DNA of 64,000 nt, from positions 25,404,979 to 25,468,978 of the forward strand of contig JACGWO010000011.1 in NCBI GenBank assembly GCA_034509735.1. The letters run 5' to 3'. Each line of letters starts with the position of its first letter. Positions within the stretch are counted from its first letter, which is position 1. The notes beneath the pieces were generated by a model that was not told where the DNA came from, made no database searches, and saw nothing but the letters and a program-made list of their open reading frames with translations. Both the position numbers and the translations under genes were made by a program. This DNA is from Sesamum alatum (lineage: Eukaryota > Streptophyta > Magnoliopsida > Lamiales > Pedaliaceae). This document shows positions 23,029-35,121 of this stretch, piece by piece.

Positions 23029-24584
23029 TAATAAATTCCACCAACAGGGACCACATCCATATATTCCACTAACACCATACTATTAAACAGAATACATCCA
23101 CATCCATATATTCCACTAACACCAACAGGGACCACATCCATATACATCGACCTCCATATATTCCATTAACAGAATACTATATTCATAGCAACAAAATATT
23201 CACAGCAATAGGATACTATAAACAGCATACCACTAACAACATACTATATTCACAGCAACTGAATATTCACAACATACTATATTTAGGGAATTTTACTTTA
23301 GAACATACTATATTCACAGAATACTATATTCACATTATAGTTTAGAACATACCGTCATTGTCTTGCACAGTCCACCAAGCAAATCACCACTTTTTTTTTT
23401 TTTCTTTATATCAGATTTTCAATAAAATACACAAAAATCAGTTCTTATTTCGAGATTTTATAATGAAAAAAATTGTAAAATACGATAAAGTTCTACATAT
23501 GAAAACTCACCTCACACATTTGTCGGATTACCCTTGGGATATAGATCTAGAAACCCAAACCCCAAGTTGAAACCCAAAAAGAACCCTACATACGAAAAAA
23601 TAAGGGTTTCAGAAAAATATAAAAGAAGAGAAATGTAGATATGAGTTCAATCTTACCTTCTTTACCAACAATACAACAAGATTCCTCGTCCGAAAAACCC
23701 TACACACAAACATACAAACAGTTTTCAAACTGTCCAAGCAATAAACATCACAGAAAATATAAAAAAATTAACAAAAATTACAGATCTTACCTTCTTAAAC
23801 CTTTTCAGTAGATTCTATCGATTTCTTTTACAAATTTAACGGTGAGATTGACGGATTTTGAACAAAGATTTGTTCGTTTTCTGTAGGATGTCGTAGAACT
23901 AAGGTTTTCTTTTTTTTTCTCTCTAAAAAACGTTCAAACGCAGATTTGGTCTACACTGGTCAACAACCCCTTCATATATATGGAGGGGCATTTTAGTCAT
24001 CGCCCCTCAAAAAGTAGGTCCAAGTTGACCAGAGGGCAGTGTGATTTTTTCTGTAGTACACAGGGGGTGTGACCGATCTTTTAATTATTACAGGGGGATT
24101 TTTGATATTTTTCAATAACACAGGGAGGCAAAATGAATTTAATCCATACTATTATTATGATACCTAAGGTACTATTCTTTTCAAAATTCAAGAAATTATG
24201 CGACCCGATTAATTAAAGAGTCCAAATCTAACTAGGTCATAACCACTAGGCTAACGGTGCATAAGGTCTAAGGAGCAAAATATCACGTTTGATCGAGCTA
24301 AGACCTGATAGCGAATCTTAGTCGGTCCAAGTCCACCAAGAGCCCACCGGTGATCAAAATTAGTTGGTTCATTGATTTAACGATCAAATAAAAATCATGA
24401 TTGATCCAATTTAGAAGTCCAAACATTATGAAAAACGTGTTAAAGAGTTGTGTTTGTATGTTTGGATTTTCTATTCTAAATATTATTGCATCTTTTATAA
24501 CATACAGTAAGTACTTTATAAAAAATAGAAAGTATACACATAATATATGTATATCAAATAGAATTAAAAATACAATATAAAGTT

Positions 24585-24994
24585 GGGTAAAATACATCTA
24601 CTTTCCTTGAGGTTTGGTATAATTATAAATACTACCTCATTATTTAAAAAATTACAAATACTTCCCTAAGGTTTGTCATTTTTAACCAAATGCCTGAAAT
24701 TGTCCATTTTACCCTTAAATTTTTTATTAAAATTGTAGAAAAATCAGCCGAGCCAAATTGCATTATTGCTCCTCTATATAAAAAAACTTAAGAAACCTCT
24801 CCTACGCATTGTAGTCCAAAAAAATTTTAAGAATTATATAAAAAATAATTCAGTGCATAAGGGCATTTTGATTGGTTCACCCATAAAAATGAATGAAAAT
24901 GAATTATTTGTTAGACAGTTACAAATTTTTCTCAAACAACAAGAATGTATTTATAATTATGCTAAACTTCAGAGGAGATAACTGTAATTTACGC
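24585..24994. mobile_element. Mutator-like MITE of the GGGTAAATTAC family, no clear TSD
   Basis: The ends are inverted copies: gggtaaaatacatctac on the left, and cgtaaattacagttatctcc read inward from the right. The inner text (ttgaggtttggtataattat, ccattttacccttaaat, gcattgtagtcc) matches the element at 47,895. The 9-bp flanks do not match well. Confidence 0.7.
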
Positions 24995-25004
24995 TAAAAA
25001 TTAA

Positions 25005-26142
25005 GAGAAAATTGCACTTTTAGTCCCATAAGATATGGCCTATTGCACTTTTGATCCCATTTTTAACGGGTTGGCACTTTTGGTCCCGTATCTGTTAAAG
25101 TTGTTAAGTTATGAATGAAAAATCACATTTGAGAGTCAAATGTAGTTTTCCATGGTTTGAAACCACTAAAGTTCACCGAGGTGGTATTTTTTAAGATTTT
25201 TGCCCCAATTTGGAGACTCTCACTCTATAAACTTTATTTTAATAGCTTAATTTAGCTAAATTTATGTAGATTCGACACATTATAATTTGCAATTTTATAA
25301 CGATATTATTATAAATGCAATGTTAAATTATGTGATTGTAAAATAAAAATAACTGCAAAATTAAAAGCAAAAAACGAACTGACTGCAGTGAACGAAAAAA
25401 ATTAATTGTTTGCAATATATAGATTTAACCATGTTTTTCCCCTGCCAACTATGCACATATATGATATTTACATCACAAAAGAATTGCTAATGTGTGCGAT
25501 TGCCCAAAAATTTGCAAATTGGGCAAATTTTGGGATGTAATCGAACTTTTGCAGTGCTTATTTAACATTAGCAAATTTGCCCAATTTGCAAATTTTCGGG
25601 CAATTGCACACATTGGCAATTCTTTTGTGATGTACATATATGTGCATAGTTGGCAGGGGGAAAACATGGCTAAACTTGTATATTGCAAAACAGTTAATTT
25701 TTTCCGTTCACTTCAGTCAATTCGTTTTTTGCTTTTAATTTGCAGTGCTTTTATTTTATTTTGCAGTTATTTTAATTTTACAATCACATAATTTAATATT
25801 TCATTTATAATAATATCGTTATAAAATTGCAGATTATAATGTGTCGAATCTACATAAATTTAACTAAATTAAGCTATTAAAATAAATTTTATAGAGTGAG
25901 AGTCTCCAAATTGGGGCCAAAATCTTAAAAAATACCACCTCCATGAACTTTAGTGGTTTCAAACCATGGAAAACTACTTTTAACTTTCAAATGTGGTTTT
26001 TCATCCATAACAACTTTAACAGATACGGGACCAAAAGTGCAATATTTTTTATTTCTATGGAATTAAAAATGCTGAATCTATAAATAATGAGACTAAAAAT
26101 ACAACAGGCTATGTTCTTTGGAACGAAAAGTGCAATTTTTTC
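25005..26142. repeat. Long inverted repeat (foldback element), arms over 500 bp
   Basis: The arms 25,005-25,529 and 25,573-26,142 are inverted copies around a 43-base loop. The ends read GAGAAAATTGCACTTTTAGT and, inward from the right, GAAAAAATTGCACTTTTCGT. The flanks AAAAATTAA (24,996-25,004) and AAAAATCGA (26,143-26,151) agree at 7 of 9 positions, so a Mutator-like foldback element is possible. It has no coding frame. It lies about 260 bases upstream of the thioesterase start codon. Confidence 0.88.
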
Positions 26143-26402
26143 AAAAATCGATCCTTTCATATTTCGCCCGTCTTTGCGGGGACCATTCAACCCAACCTAC
26201 CCAACGGTCCCAACCTCCCACCAAAAAATGCCAATAATTACAGAAACAGATGTAATAAAAAATAAATCATCTATTTTCTAAAAAAATAAGAAATAAATAA
26301 TCTACAGCAAAATGGGAATAAAAAACTGAAAATTCTTAGAGAGTCTTGGCTGCACAGAAACTCTACTGTTTGTGTTGCTAATTGCGAGGGAGAACAAACA
26401 CT

Positions 26403-28665
26403 ATGCCGCCCGGCAAAGAATCTCCGATGCCCGCAGCCACCACAGTCGCCCAAGATCTCCCGCCGGAGTACCAGGAAGACGTCGTGCGATTCTTCAAGCA
26501 TATGGGAGTTCTTCAAACGATCAATCCACAGCACAACGTGAAGGACTCCTTCTCCAACCTTGTAGGTGGAGTTCTCAAAGTTGTCTCCGTTGAACGCGGC
26601 AAAATCTCGTGCCTTCTTAACGTCAAAGCTCCTCTTCTGGTACCCTTTTTTTGTTTTTCTTCATCTGATTTCCTTAATTTTATGTGTTATTTTGTTGAAT
26701 GATTGCCAGTGTTTGGGAGAGGTTTATTGGGTTCTTGAGAAAATTCAAGAAAATTGATGGGTTTGGCCCCCTTTGACCGGTTCTTGGTAAAATTTGGAAG
26801 ATTTGGGGTCTTTTTGGTGAGTGGTTTTCTGGGGTTTGAAGAAAATTAGAGAAGGTGAATTGGGAATTGGGGAAGAACTGTTTGGTTCCAGCAATTGAGA
26901 CTAATTGAGTTCATTTTCTGCAATTTATATGCAAATTTCCTTTGTTTATTGTAATTTGACAAAGAGGCATCAAGTGCAGATTATGTTCAATGATCTCCAG
27001 CTTATTTTGATGGTGAATTTCATTGATTTGGTTGGTTTGGTTAATTTAGAACAGCTATGGTGGAATGCATGGAGGGTCAGTTGCAGCTGTGGCTGAGAGG
27101 GTGGCAATTGCTTGTGCCAGAACAGTCGTCGGAGAAGACAAGAATCTCTTCCTTGGAGAACTTGGTATCTCTTATCTCTCTTCGGCTCCGCAAAATGTGA
27201 GTGCTTCTGCTTTCCCCGTCGACCTTTCGATTTTAGTTACATGGATTAATGTATCTTCTTGTTACTATGTTGTATCGCTGTTGTGTAAACTTGGTTCTGC
27301 TGCTTCGTTCTTTGATTGTATATTAGCTCATGTACATGTGTTTATGACCTGAAAAGTTTTACCTTCAAGATTTTTCTAAGAGTGGCTGAGCTGTGCGATG
27401 ATTTCTTTCCCCCCCCCCCCCCCCCTCCCCCCTTGATCTTCTTGCTACCAAGTCTTGTAAAGCAGCATTTGTTAGTTTCATGCTTTTCTTTGTTCATGAG
27501 AAGTCAAGTGAATTATTTGAAAGGATAATTATGTTATCTCCTAAGGTTCGGTGTAATTACACATAGAGTTCCTGTGGTATGGAGAATTACAAGTAGTACC
27601 CCTGAGGTTTGCTTCCGTCTAACAAATAGGAACCTCCGTTAGTTAAAATTCACCAAATTTGTTGATATTTTGAAAAAACTGAATCAAAATCGACATTTAA
27701 CATCGATTGACTTATTACTGACCTATTGTAGGTTAAACAAATCTTTTTACGACCAAACTACCCTTATACATATTCACATGTTAATGCATGTGAGAAGGTA
27801 CATCTTCACTGTTATAAGGGTGGTTTAGTGAGAAAAAATTTGTTTGACATGTAACGAGTAAGTAGCAAGTCAATAGAAGGTAAATATCGATTTTCATTCA
27901 GTTTTTCTGTCAATATCAACAAATTCAGTGAAATTTGACTAACAAATGACTTATTTGTTAGAAGAAAACAAACCTCAAAGATACTAGATGTAATTTTTTG
28001 AAGCACGGGGGGTCTACGTGTAATTAATCAAATCCCAGGGGAGAGCGGTATAATTATCCCTTGTTTCAATGATGACTAGAACTCATGTCTCAGGGATAGT
28101 GAAATCTCATTCTTCCTTTACAAAATGGATTTACATTCAGTAAAGTGAGTAATTTCTTCGACTCCGTTGAGACCTTATTGTGTTATAGTCAAAAAATGAT
28201 ATGAATTATAACAGTGGAAGCAATTTTATGGACCACATGCTGTTGTGTGATGGTAGAATTATGACTTGGTTATAATCAGGTGAACCGTGAATGTCTATGA
28301 ATGTACGTTCTGTTGTGGTGTATACCTCACAGTGAAGTGTCTGACAATGCCTTCATCTTTACAGATTTTTCTCAAATGGATTACTTTTGTATTCTCCGCC
28401 ATTGTCTGTACGGAGACATTCGATCCTTTCGCCTGTTTTTGAGCTTTGAATCTTGATCGTATCTTTGTGCTTTCACCTTAGTTTTGGACATTTCCTTCTG
28501 ACTTAAGATTCTGTATCACAGGCAGAAGTAATCATTGATGGGTCTGTGGTAAGGAGCGGGAGGAACCTGACAGTTGTTGCAGTTAATTTCCGACTTAAGG
28601 AATCAGGGCGATTGGCGTACATGACTCGTGCGACGTTCTACAATATGCCTGTTTCAAGTTTGTGA
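26403..28665 (+). CDS. Acyl-CoA thioesterase 13-like (hotdog-fold) protein
   Basis: Three exons (26,403-26,639; 27,050-27,196; 28,522-28,665) with GT-AG introns encode 175 residues from MPPGKESP to MPVSSL. The central YGGMHGGSVAAVAE carries the HGG motif of 4HBT hotdog thioesterases of the ACOT13 type, with the catalytic Asp/Glu expected shortly after. AEVIIDGSVVRSGRNLTVVAV is the typical second half of the hotdog fold. The family hydrolyses acyl-CoA to free acid and CoA. No clear transit peptide is seen, so location is open. Intron 2 hosts a MITE (27,521-28,062) and a 17-C run. It is divergent from cpFtsY; the two 3' ends face each other. Confidence 0.92.
27409..27432. repeat. Poly-C tract in thioesterase intron 2
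   Basis: Seventeen C, one T, then six C. Such a run is rare in an AT-rich plant intron and is prone to length error in sequencing. Confidence 0.95.
27521..28062. mobile_element. MITE (GGATAATTAY family) in thioesterase intron 2
   Basis: The left end reads aaggataattatgttatctcc; inward from the right end it reads aagggataattataccgctc. Just inside both ends lie gaggtttg- and gtaattacac-like blocks shared with the elements at 38,909 and 47,228. I found no matching 9-bp flanks. Confidence 0.65.
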
Positions 28666-29204
28666 AACCAATCCCGAGTCAAACATCATAAAACTCAAAC
28701 ATCTCAGCATCCATGTTTATCAGGTAAATTTTTTTCCTGCATATTATCTTTTCCTCCATAACTCGCTCCTTTGCTGCCCGTTTCTCAGGAGAATCATAAT
28801 TGATTTCACAAAGATATTCTTCTGATCTTATCATAATTACGTATACATCGTTCGATGGAACTAACTTCGTTTATACGGTCTCACATGTACAGTTTTTGTT
28901 ATCTGTTACTGTTGAGTTCTGGGCTGGCTAAAAGCCTTTGGAGTGATGGAAGGCAATATGCATGTCCGGAGCAGAGTGTATTCTCATTATTGGTAAATTT
29001 CTGGTGTTATTGTTCTCTCTTGAACTTCACAAATGCATGAGAAAATTAAGGAGAAAGAAGACAAGTGATGATGATTTGATCATTTTCCTATACTAGCACA
29101 GGTTAACAAGTCATGGTTTATACTTTGAGAATGGAAGCTGGTTTGTAATCAATTGTGAAGTTACTCTTTTGTTAATACTATAGCAATTATTCCAAATTTC
29201 TTTA
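28666..29204. other. Thioesterase 3' flank
   Basis: This stretch probably holds the 3' untranslated region of the thioesterase. No further coding exon could be supported. Confidence 0.5.
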
Positions 29205-29663
29205 GAGTAAATTACAGCTACCTTTCCCTAGGTTTTGTCATAATCACAATTTACAAATACTCCTTGTTGTTGTACAATTATAAATGAAAAATAATTATGT
29301 AGCCTTAAACGATGATATGAAAAGTATCAATTCATTGTTGCTGAATTTTTTATTTTTCCAAAAAATAATTTGAAAAAAATATAAAAATATTTGAAGATGG
29401 GTAAAATAAGTAATCCATGAACAATATTAGTTTATAAAAATATTTTAAACTTTTTAAAAATATATATAAAATGTAATAAGTTATAATTCAAAAGAGAATT
29501 TTGAGCAATTCATCACAAAATTGAATGAAAACCCAACGAAGGTTAACATAATGGATTTGTTGTTAGACGAACGTTAAAATCAGAAGAGCATTTGTCATTT
29601 TCAAACAACAAGAAAATATTTATAATTATATCAAATTTCGAGAGATGTGGTTGTAATTTACCG
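29205..29663. mobile_element. Mutator-like MITE, 9-bp TSD (8/9)
   Basis: Starts gagtaaattacagctacc and ends gtggttgtaatttaccg. Flanks ATTTCTTTA (29,196-29,204) and ATTTCTCTA (29,664-29,672) differ at one base. The interior is AT-rich and non-coding. Confidence 0.8.
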
Positions 29664-29723
29664 ATTTCTCTATCATTTGCTCTAGTAGCCTGTTTCTATC
29701 AATATATAGCTTATTTGTTTGGA

Positions 29724-30150
29724 TGGATGAATTACAATGACATCTCCTGAGATCTGGTATAATTACAAATACCCTGCATTATTTTAAAAATTACAAATAC
29801 CCTCTGAAGTTTATAATTTTTAACAAAAAGCTTAAAATGGTTCATTTTTTCCTTAATTATTTTTTAAAAAATTATAGAAAAATCAACCTAAGCAAATTAG
29901 ATTATTGTTTCTCTATGTAGAAAACGTAAAAAACCTTTTTCTGCGCATTTTTTTCCAAAATTTTTTTAAACATTTTAAAAATAATTCAATTTGCATAAAA
30001 ACATTTTGATCAATTCATCTATAAGAATAGATGAAAATGAATTATTTGTTAAACAATTACAAACCTCAAGAGTATATTTGTAATTTTTTAAATAACAAAA
30101 AAGTATCTATAATTATATTAAACCTCAAAAGAGGCTATTGTAATTCACCC
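29724..30150. mobile_element. Mutator-like MITE, 9-bp TSD (8/9)
   Basis: Starts tggatgaattacaatgac and ends ggctattgtaattcaccc. Flanks TTGTTTGGA (29,715-29,723) and TTGTTAGGA (30,151-30,159) differ at one base. The internal text matches the elements at 24,585 and 47,895. Confidence 0.8.
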
Positions 30151-30537
30151 TTGTTAGGATAAATAAGCTCTAGAAGCTCATGCTAGTTAAGAGGATAGAA
30201 TAATCTTAGACAAGAGCCCTTTTGATCTTTTCAAAAGTTGATTTCATTACAGGCTTCAACTGCAGATCCCTGAATCTATAAAGATGATCTAGTTTAATTT
30301 CCAGGACTTGCATACATAAATATATAAATGGATGAAAATTCCATATGAGAAGAGGAATATGAGTTGTTGCTTGGTCAAGCCCGCCTCTTCTGGTACGAAA
30401 CCGGAAGCCTGAGAGTAGTCTGAAAGTCGCATCATCGCAGTTCTCAGTTACATATATCGACCCTTTAGAGCGCACGAATCTAGTTAACTGTTCTTTGAGG
30501 AACTATCACAGGCAACCTGCGATATAAATGTCAAAAT

Positions 30538-30622
30538 TTGGGGGTATTTGTAATTTTGGAAACATCCACGAGGTATTTGTAATTATATCAAACTTAAAGA
30601 GAGATGACTGGAATTTACCCAA
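30538..30622. mobile_element. Truncated MITE fragment
   Basis: Only the right-hand end of the same MITE family is present (ggggtatttgtaattttgg to ggaatttaccc), in the 3' flank of cpFtsY. It may be transcribed as part of its 3' untranslated region. Confidence 0.6.
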
Positions 30623-30698
30623 TAAGATAAACATGTCCAACATAAGAACGAGCATTGCTTACTTATCAACAGAGATGTAGTAGAATTGGCAGTAACAT

Positions 30699-33600
30699 TC
30701 AGGGAAATATTGCATTTACAAACGCCTCGGCATCAAACGGTTGGAGATCATCCACGCCTTCACCGACGCCAACAAACTTCACAGGAATGCCAAGCTCGTC
30801 AACCACACTCACCTGTGAGTCAAGTATCCGAAAAAAACGTTTTGCAGTTTCCGGGACTGGTGACTTTGGGACAATGCAACAGATAGTAAAAGAGTTAAAA
30901 AGGACATAATTGGAAGTTGTTAAGACATACCACACAGCCACCTCTGGCAGAACCATCAAGTTTTGTCAGGATCAAACCAGTTACTCCAACAACCTGGGAT
31001 TGATCACAAAGCGAAACAACATAGACAAAAGCTTTCATCGAAGCAGAGTTGAGAAATAAATACTGAAACTCCCTAGTCTGAACATAAAACGAACACCAGG
31101 TTCGGGTTGTAAATGACCAGCAGTAAGAAAGATTACGTCGTTGAATTCTCTTGCTTGTGGAAGCATGTTTAAACCGGTTGTTCCGTCCAATACTTGCAGG
31201 ATCTCCTGCCATATTAGAAAAGCAACGTAGATAAACATACCATCATAAGAGGTAATAACTCGATATAAACTCAATATACGACTAATTTCTTGAAAAAAAT
31301 AATCAACTGATTTGAGATCATAATACATATGTGCCCACTACAACATGAAAACGAACGGCATCAGGTATTTATTTTATCAACAAAATAAAGATTCAGAGAG
31401 TGTGCTAACATTTGGTGCACCAGAAACAACTTTCCCAATAGCTTTCTTGCATGCTATCAACTCTTCCATAAGACTATAATTCGTATGCAGCCCTGTTAAC
31501 TCCACAGAAGGAAAAGAACGCACAAAAAGCATCAAATCAGTTCAAAGCAAAGTTTCGATCATGAAGCTAAACGCATAACTGCAACAAACTTACGTCCAGA
31601 TGTGTCGCATAGGACGACATCAAAACCTTGTTCTCGACCCCTTTTTACAGCCTGTGAAAGAACTACTCAGGAAAAACTTCAAGATCGCGTCTTAGAACCA
31701 ACTATCACATCATTAGAAATTTCATTATCGGACAGGCCATTATTTACCTGATGATGCTTTTGCATTTTCCTTTTGAGCTACAACAATTTCACAACCTGTC
31801 CTTTCAGCCCATATCTCTAATTGATCGCTTGCAGCTGCTCTAAATGTATCTCCTGCTGCCAACAACACCTAGCAAAATTTTGAAGGCATATGAATTGGAA
31901 TGAGAAGCAAGCTAACTTCCATGTAGATTCAGATATGTCTTTGGCAGCAACAATATGATCAAAGATATTTTTCACCGAAAACACTTTGTAGTAGCAGATA
32001 TTCCTTAATGGTAAGCATTTAAGGCACCTTCCAAATCTTTTAACAATATAGTTCCACTGCTCGTTCTTGCCAAATTTTATTCCACATCTACGTTTAGGGC
32101 TGAAAGATAAATCGAACTATTCGATACTCGATTGAATTCGATCAATAAAAGCTCGTTTGAACTCGAATTACTAAACTTAACAAACCTAACTTGAACAATT
32201 TTTTTGTTCGATAGACTTTCAAGCTCGGCTCGAACTCGATTCAATTAGTCCAAAAATAATAAAATATACAATAAATATATCAAACTACTCGAGCTCAACT
32301 CGTGTTTGATCCGACTAAACTTGTTTGAGCTTGATTAGATCAATAATCAAACAAAATTCAGAAGCATTTTTTGAAGCTTGATAATAATTCAAACAAGCTT
32401 GAACAATGATGTGTTCGACTCAACTCGAATCATTCACACCCCTATCCACGTTGAGTTATTTTAAACTTTCATAGTTAACAAATGTGGTCAATAACAGGTA
32501 AAAATGGGAGAATAATTGAAGTATCACCTCACCTTCGTCCCTTCTTGTTTCAATTTGTTAGCCAGCTTCCCTGCATTTAAAAAGGAAAAAGAAAAAAGAT
32601 CCAGAAATTATCACTCTACTGTCTTCAGCATCGAAAAGATCTTCAAAACAAAAACTTAATACCGTAACAGTTTCATGGAAGTATCGTGCAGAATCAAGAG
32701 GAAAGTCTTTCACTCAATAATTGTTCATGAGAATCAGGGAACTGCTGCATGAATCTTTCTCCAAATACGAACATACATGACTAACGGCACTCAAAGAATT
32801 GGTCGAGAAAGATTCTTGACTAATATTTTTTTTTTTTTTTTTGATTTAATGGTCATTTTATAACTAAATCTGGAAGCGTTCAAGGGTACAAGGTCCCTTG
32901 TAATGTTTATGCAATGCAACAATCACAAATTAGCTTCCAGTATTTGATCATTGTTTCACATGCAAATCTTTCAGAAAAACATAAATTGAAACACAAATGG
33001 ACCCCGCCACAACATAGATGAACTTACCAAGAGATGTAGTCTTACCACCTCCATTGACACCGACGATCATGATAACAGCTGGTTTCCTAGTGAAAAGTAT
33101 ATATTAGCAACTTATGATGGAATAAGTATATACATGCAAGCAAGGTTCTTTGAACTAGTCTGACCTGAAACCGAGCTTCAACTCGGTTTTAAGCCCCTTT
33201 GCTGTCAGCAAATTCAATATGCTTCTCTTTAAAGCATCCTAGACCACCACAAAGCTACATTAGTTTAAGTCCCATGTTGAATAACTCGACAATACATTGA
33301 CAAGAAAACCTTTAAACGATGAAAAACAGATCAGTTCTGACATAGCATGATGCATTACAAAAATGTTTGAATAATTACTTTGATTTCACTCCCTGATTTG
33401 AGCTTGCCGGAGTATATATCATCCCTCAAGCTCTCCACAATCTTTATAGTAATTCTAGGCCCAAAATCAGCAACCAACAATGCCTAGGAATAGAAGAAAA
33501 GGGAAAAATATCATCAATCAAGATATACACATCGAACCAGATAAAATGAGATCAGCAATGCAAGTTGATAACAAACAGCAAGACCATCAGTTCTTGCACA

Positions 33601-34147
33601 ACAAATGTGAAAAAAAAATTGTCGGGCCAACATCATGAAAGGCACCAAGAAAACATACACGATTTACAACAGAGGTAAAATCCAACAACCAAAATAAAAA
33701 AAGAAGAAGAAGAACCAAGCAGAAGCTAATACCAATTAAGCAATTTATTCTGACGAGGTAAACAAGAAACAAATGATAGTTTATAATCTTCTTGAAAATA
33801 TTATAGAAGTTGAAATCTTGAACCTCTTCCAGTTCATCCAAAACCCTGTCAGTATCAGAGAGATTCCAGTAAAGCAGAAGCTCATCAATAACAGCCAAGT
33901 TATCCCTCGTTTTAGAGAACCCGGAGAATACTTTCTCCACATCGCTCTTGGCTTTTTCTTTGATTAGTCGGCCGAGTTTGGTGAAGAAGCCCGTCTGTCC
34001 CGCGGAGCACTTGAACCGGGATGTTGTGGCGGGGGCTCCACAGTTCCGGTGCGGTGGGAAGTGGAGGATGGTGGTGGCGGAGGAATTCGCCGGCGGCGAT
34101 GGTTTGGAGGTGAGAGGGAGGAGACGAGAAGGCAGAGGGGAAGCCAT
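30699..34147 (-). CDS. CPFTSY: Chloroplast signal recognition particle receptor cpFtsY
   Basis: cpFtsY is the chloroplast SRP receptor GTPase. With cpSRP54/cpSRP43 it delivers light-harvesting proteins to the thylakoid membrane. Eleven exons (minus): 33,824-34,147; 33,379-33,483; 33,165-33,238; 33,028-33,086; 32,533-32,570; 31,748-31,868; 31,594-31,662; 31,410-31,492; 31,137-31,205; 30,931-30,993; 30,699-30,812. They sum to 1,119 nt, 372 residues, close to the Arabidopsis protein. Residues 1-45 are Ser/Pro-rich and fit a transit peptide. The GTPase motifs are all present: GVNGGGKTT (177-185), [26 protein letters not shown] and GVGEGVDDL, ending AFVNAIFP. Intron 5 carries a hAT-like MITE. All joins keep frame and no defect is seen. 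Confidence 0.96.
32095..32444. mobile_element. hAT-like MITE, copy 2, in cpFtsY intron 5
   Basis: A 350-bp element starting TAGGGCTGAAAG and ending cattcacacccta-type sequence, rich in ctcgaactcgaat motifs like the copy at 17,331. Flanks TCTACGTT (32,087-32,094) and TCCACGTT (32,445-32,452) form an 8-bp duplication with one mismatch. It lies within the intron between the exons at 32,533 and 31,868, clear of the splice sites. Confidence 0.85.
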
Positions 34148-35121
34148 TTTTGCTCTTCTGTAGTTGTTGGTGTTGAGACGAAGAAGCTGTAATGGATAGA
34201 AAGAATCACTGCTTCACAACTAGCACTTGAACGACGTCGTATGTGATGTTACGCTCTGTGATTTTTATCATTTTTTCAAACGGTAATTAAAATCATGAAG
34301 TTCTTATTATAATTATTTTTATTGAAAATATATTAAATTAACACGATAATTCAATATAAAATATAATTATATTAATTAAATCAGATTTATTAACATTTTA
34401 AATAAAAATTTATACAACATAAAAAATACATATTTCTCATTAAAAATTAAAAACTAAAAATAAAAATACAAACATACAGACCATTATTATACACCAATAG
34501 CCATCATTAAAATCCTGTCTCCAAGATGGATTCTATACATTCTAGCGCTTTATTATCAAAATATTTTAAAATAAATCACTTGTAGAAAATTGTAAGATTT
34601 ATTTCAAGAATATATTTATTGAGATCTTTACAATAAGTTTTTTTAAGATAAAAAAAATATTATTATATTATTTTAAAAATAACTACATTGCGATTATCTT
34701 TACTAACTGGAATCATGTTATTGTTAAAATATAATGATAATAATGACGGCTACTGGTGTAGTATGCGAGTTGATTGGTGTCTCATTGCGCAAGGCACTAA
34801 AAGCCTTAATATTTTATTTTAAAAAGACGTCTCCCTATAAAGAGAAGACTTTGGAACTTATAAACTATTTAAACTCCTTGTTTATAATCAAAGTAGGATA
34901 CTTGCCTACATTAACTATATATATGAAAAATATTATCACTGATCGTTTTCAATATTAATTTTAAGTACAATTTTACTAATTATTTTTAATAATAATTATT
35001 ATGTATCTAATCAGTGTAGCATTAATATCATCAATTAATTTTCTTGTAGAGTAACTGGAAAGATCAATAAACATCTTTTTAGATCTTCTAATAAAAACAC
35101 ATAGTCAAAGATAATCAACAG
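34148..35121. other. cpFtsY upstream region and spacer
   Basis: The cpFtsY promoter and 5' untranslated region should lie just above 34,147. The rest is AT-rich with no gene recognised. Confidence 0.5.

Larger units (their letters stand above)
20032..24145. mobile_element. Mutator-like element (MULE) with PB1-like/SWIM transposase remnant and GRF zinc-finger ORF
   Basis: A 4,114-bp element flanked by an exact 9-bp duplication ATACTATTA (20,023-20,031 and 24,146-24,154), the Mutator hallmark. The ends are weakly inverted: both carry a CCCCCTGTG/CTCCCTGTG block about 15-25 bases in. A transposase remnant lies on the minus strand (21,248-23,028) and a GRF zinc-finger ORF on the plus strand (20,346-20,780). 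The region 23,035-23,340 is an array of short repeats built on ccacatccatatattccac and actatattcacag. The catalytic DDE core is missing, so it is non-autonomous. Confidence 0.88.

Noticed and set aside
23035..23340. CRISPR-like spacing of short repeats
   Set aside because: Units are irregular, lack unique spacers and lie in a plant transposon; they are a degenerate tandem repeat.
30206..30475. Minus-strand frame of 89 residues below cpFtsY
   Set aside because: No recognisable domain and no clear splice partner; more likely 3' untranslated or spacer sequence of cpFtsY.
33587..33823. Extension of cpFtsY exon 1 into the following open frame
   Set aside because: The frame stays open past the GT at 33,823, but the next residues do not match FtsY and the exon at 33,379-33,483 continues the family sequence exactly.
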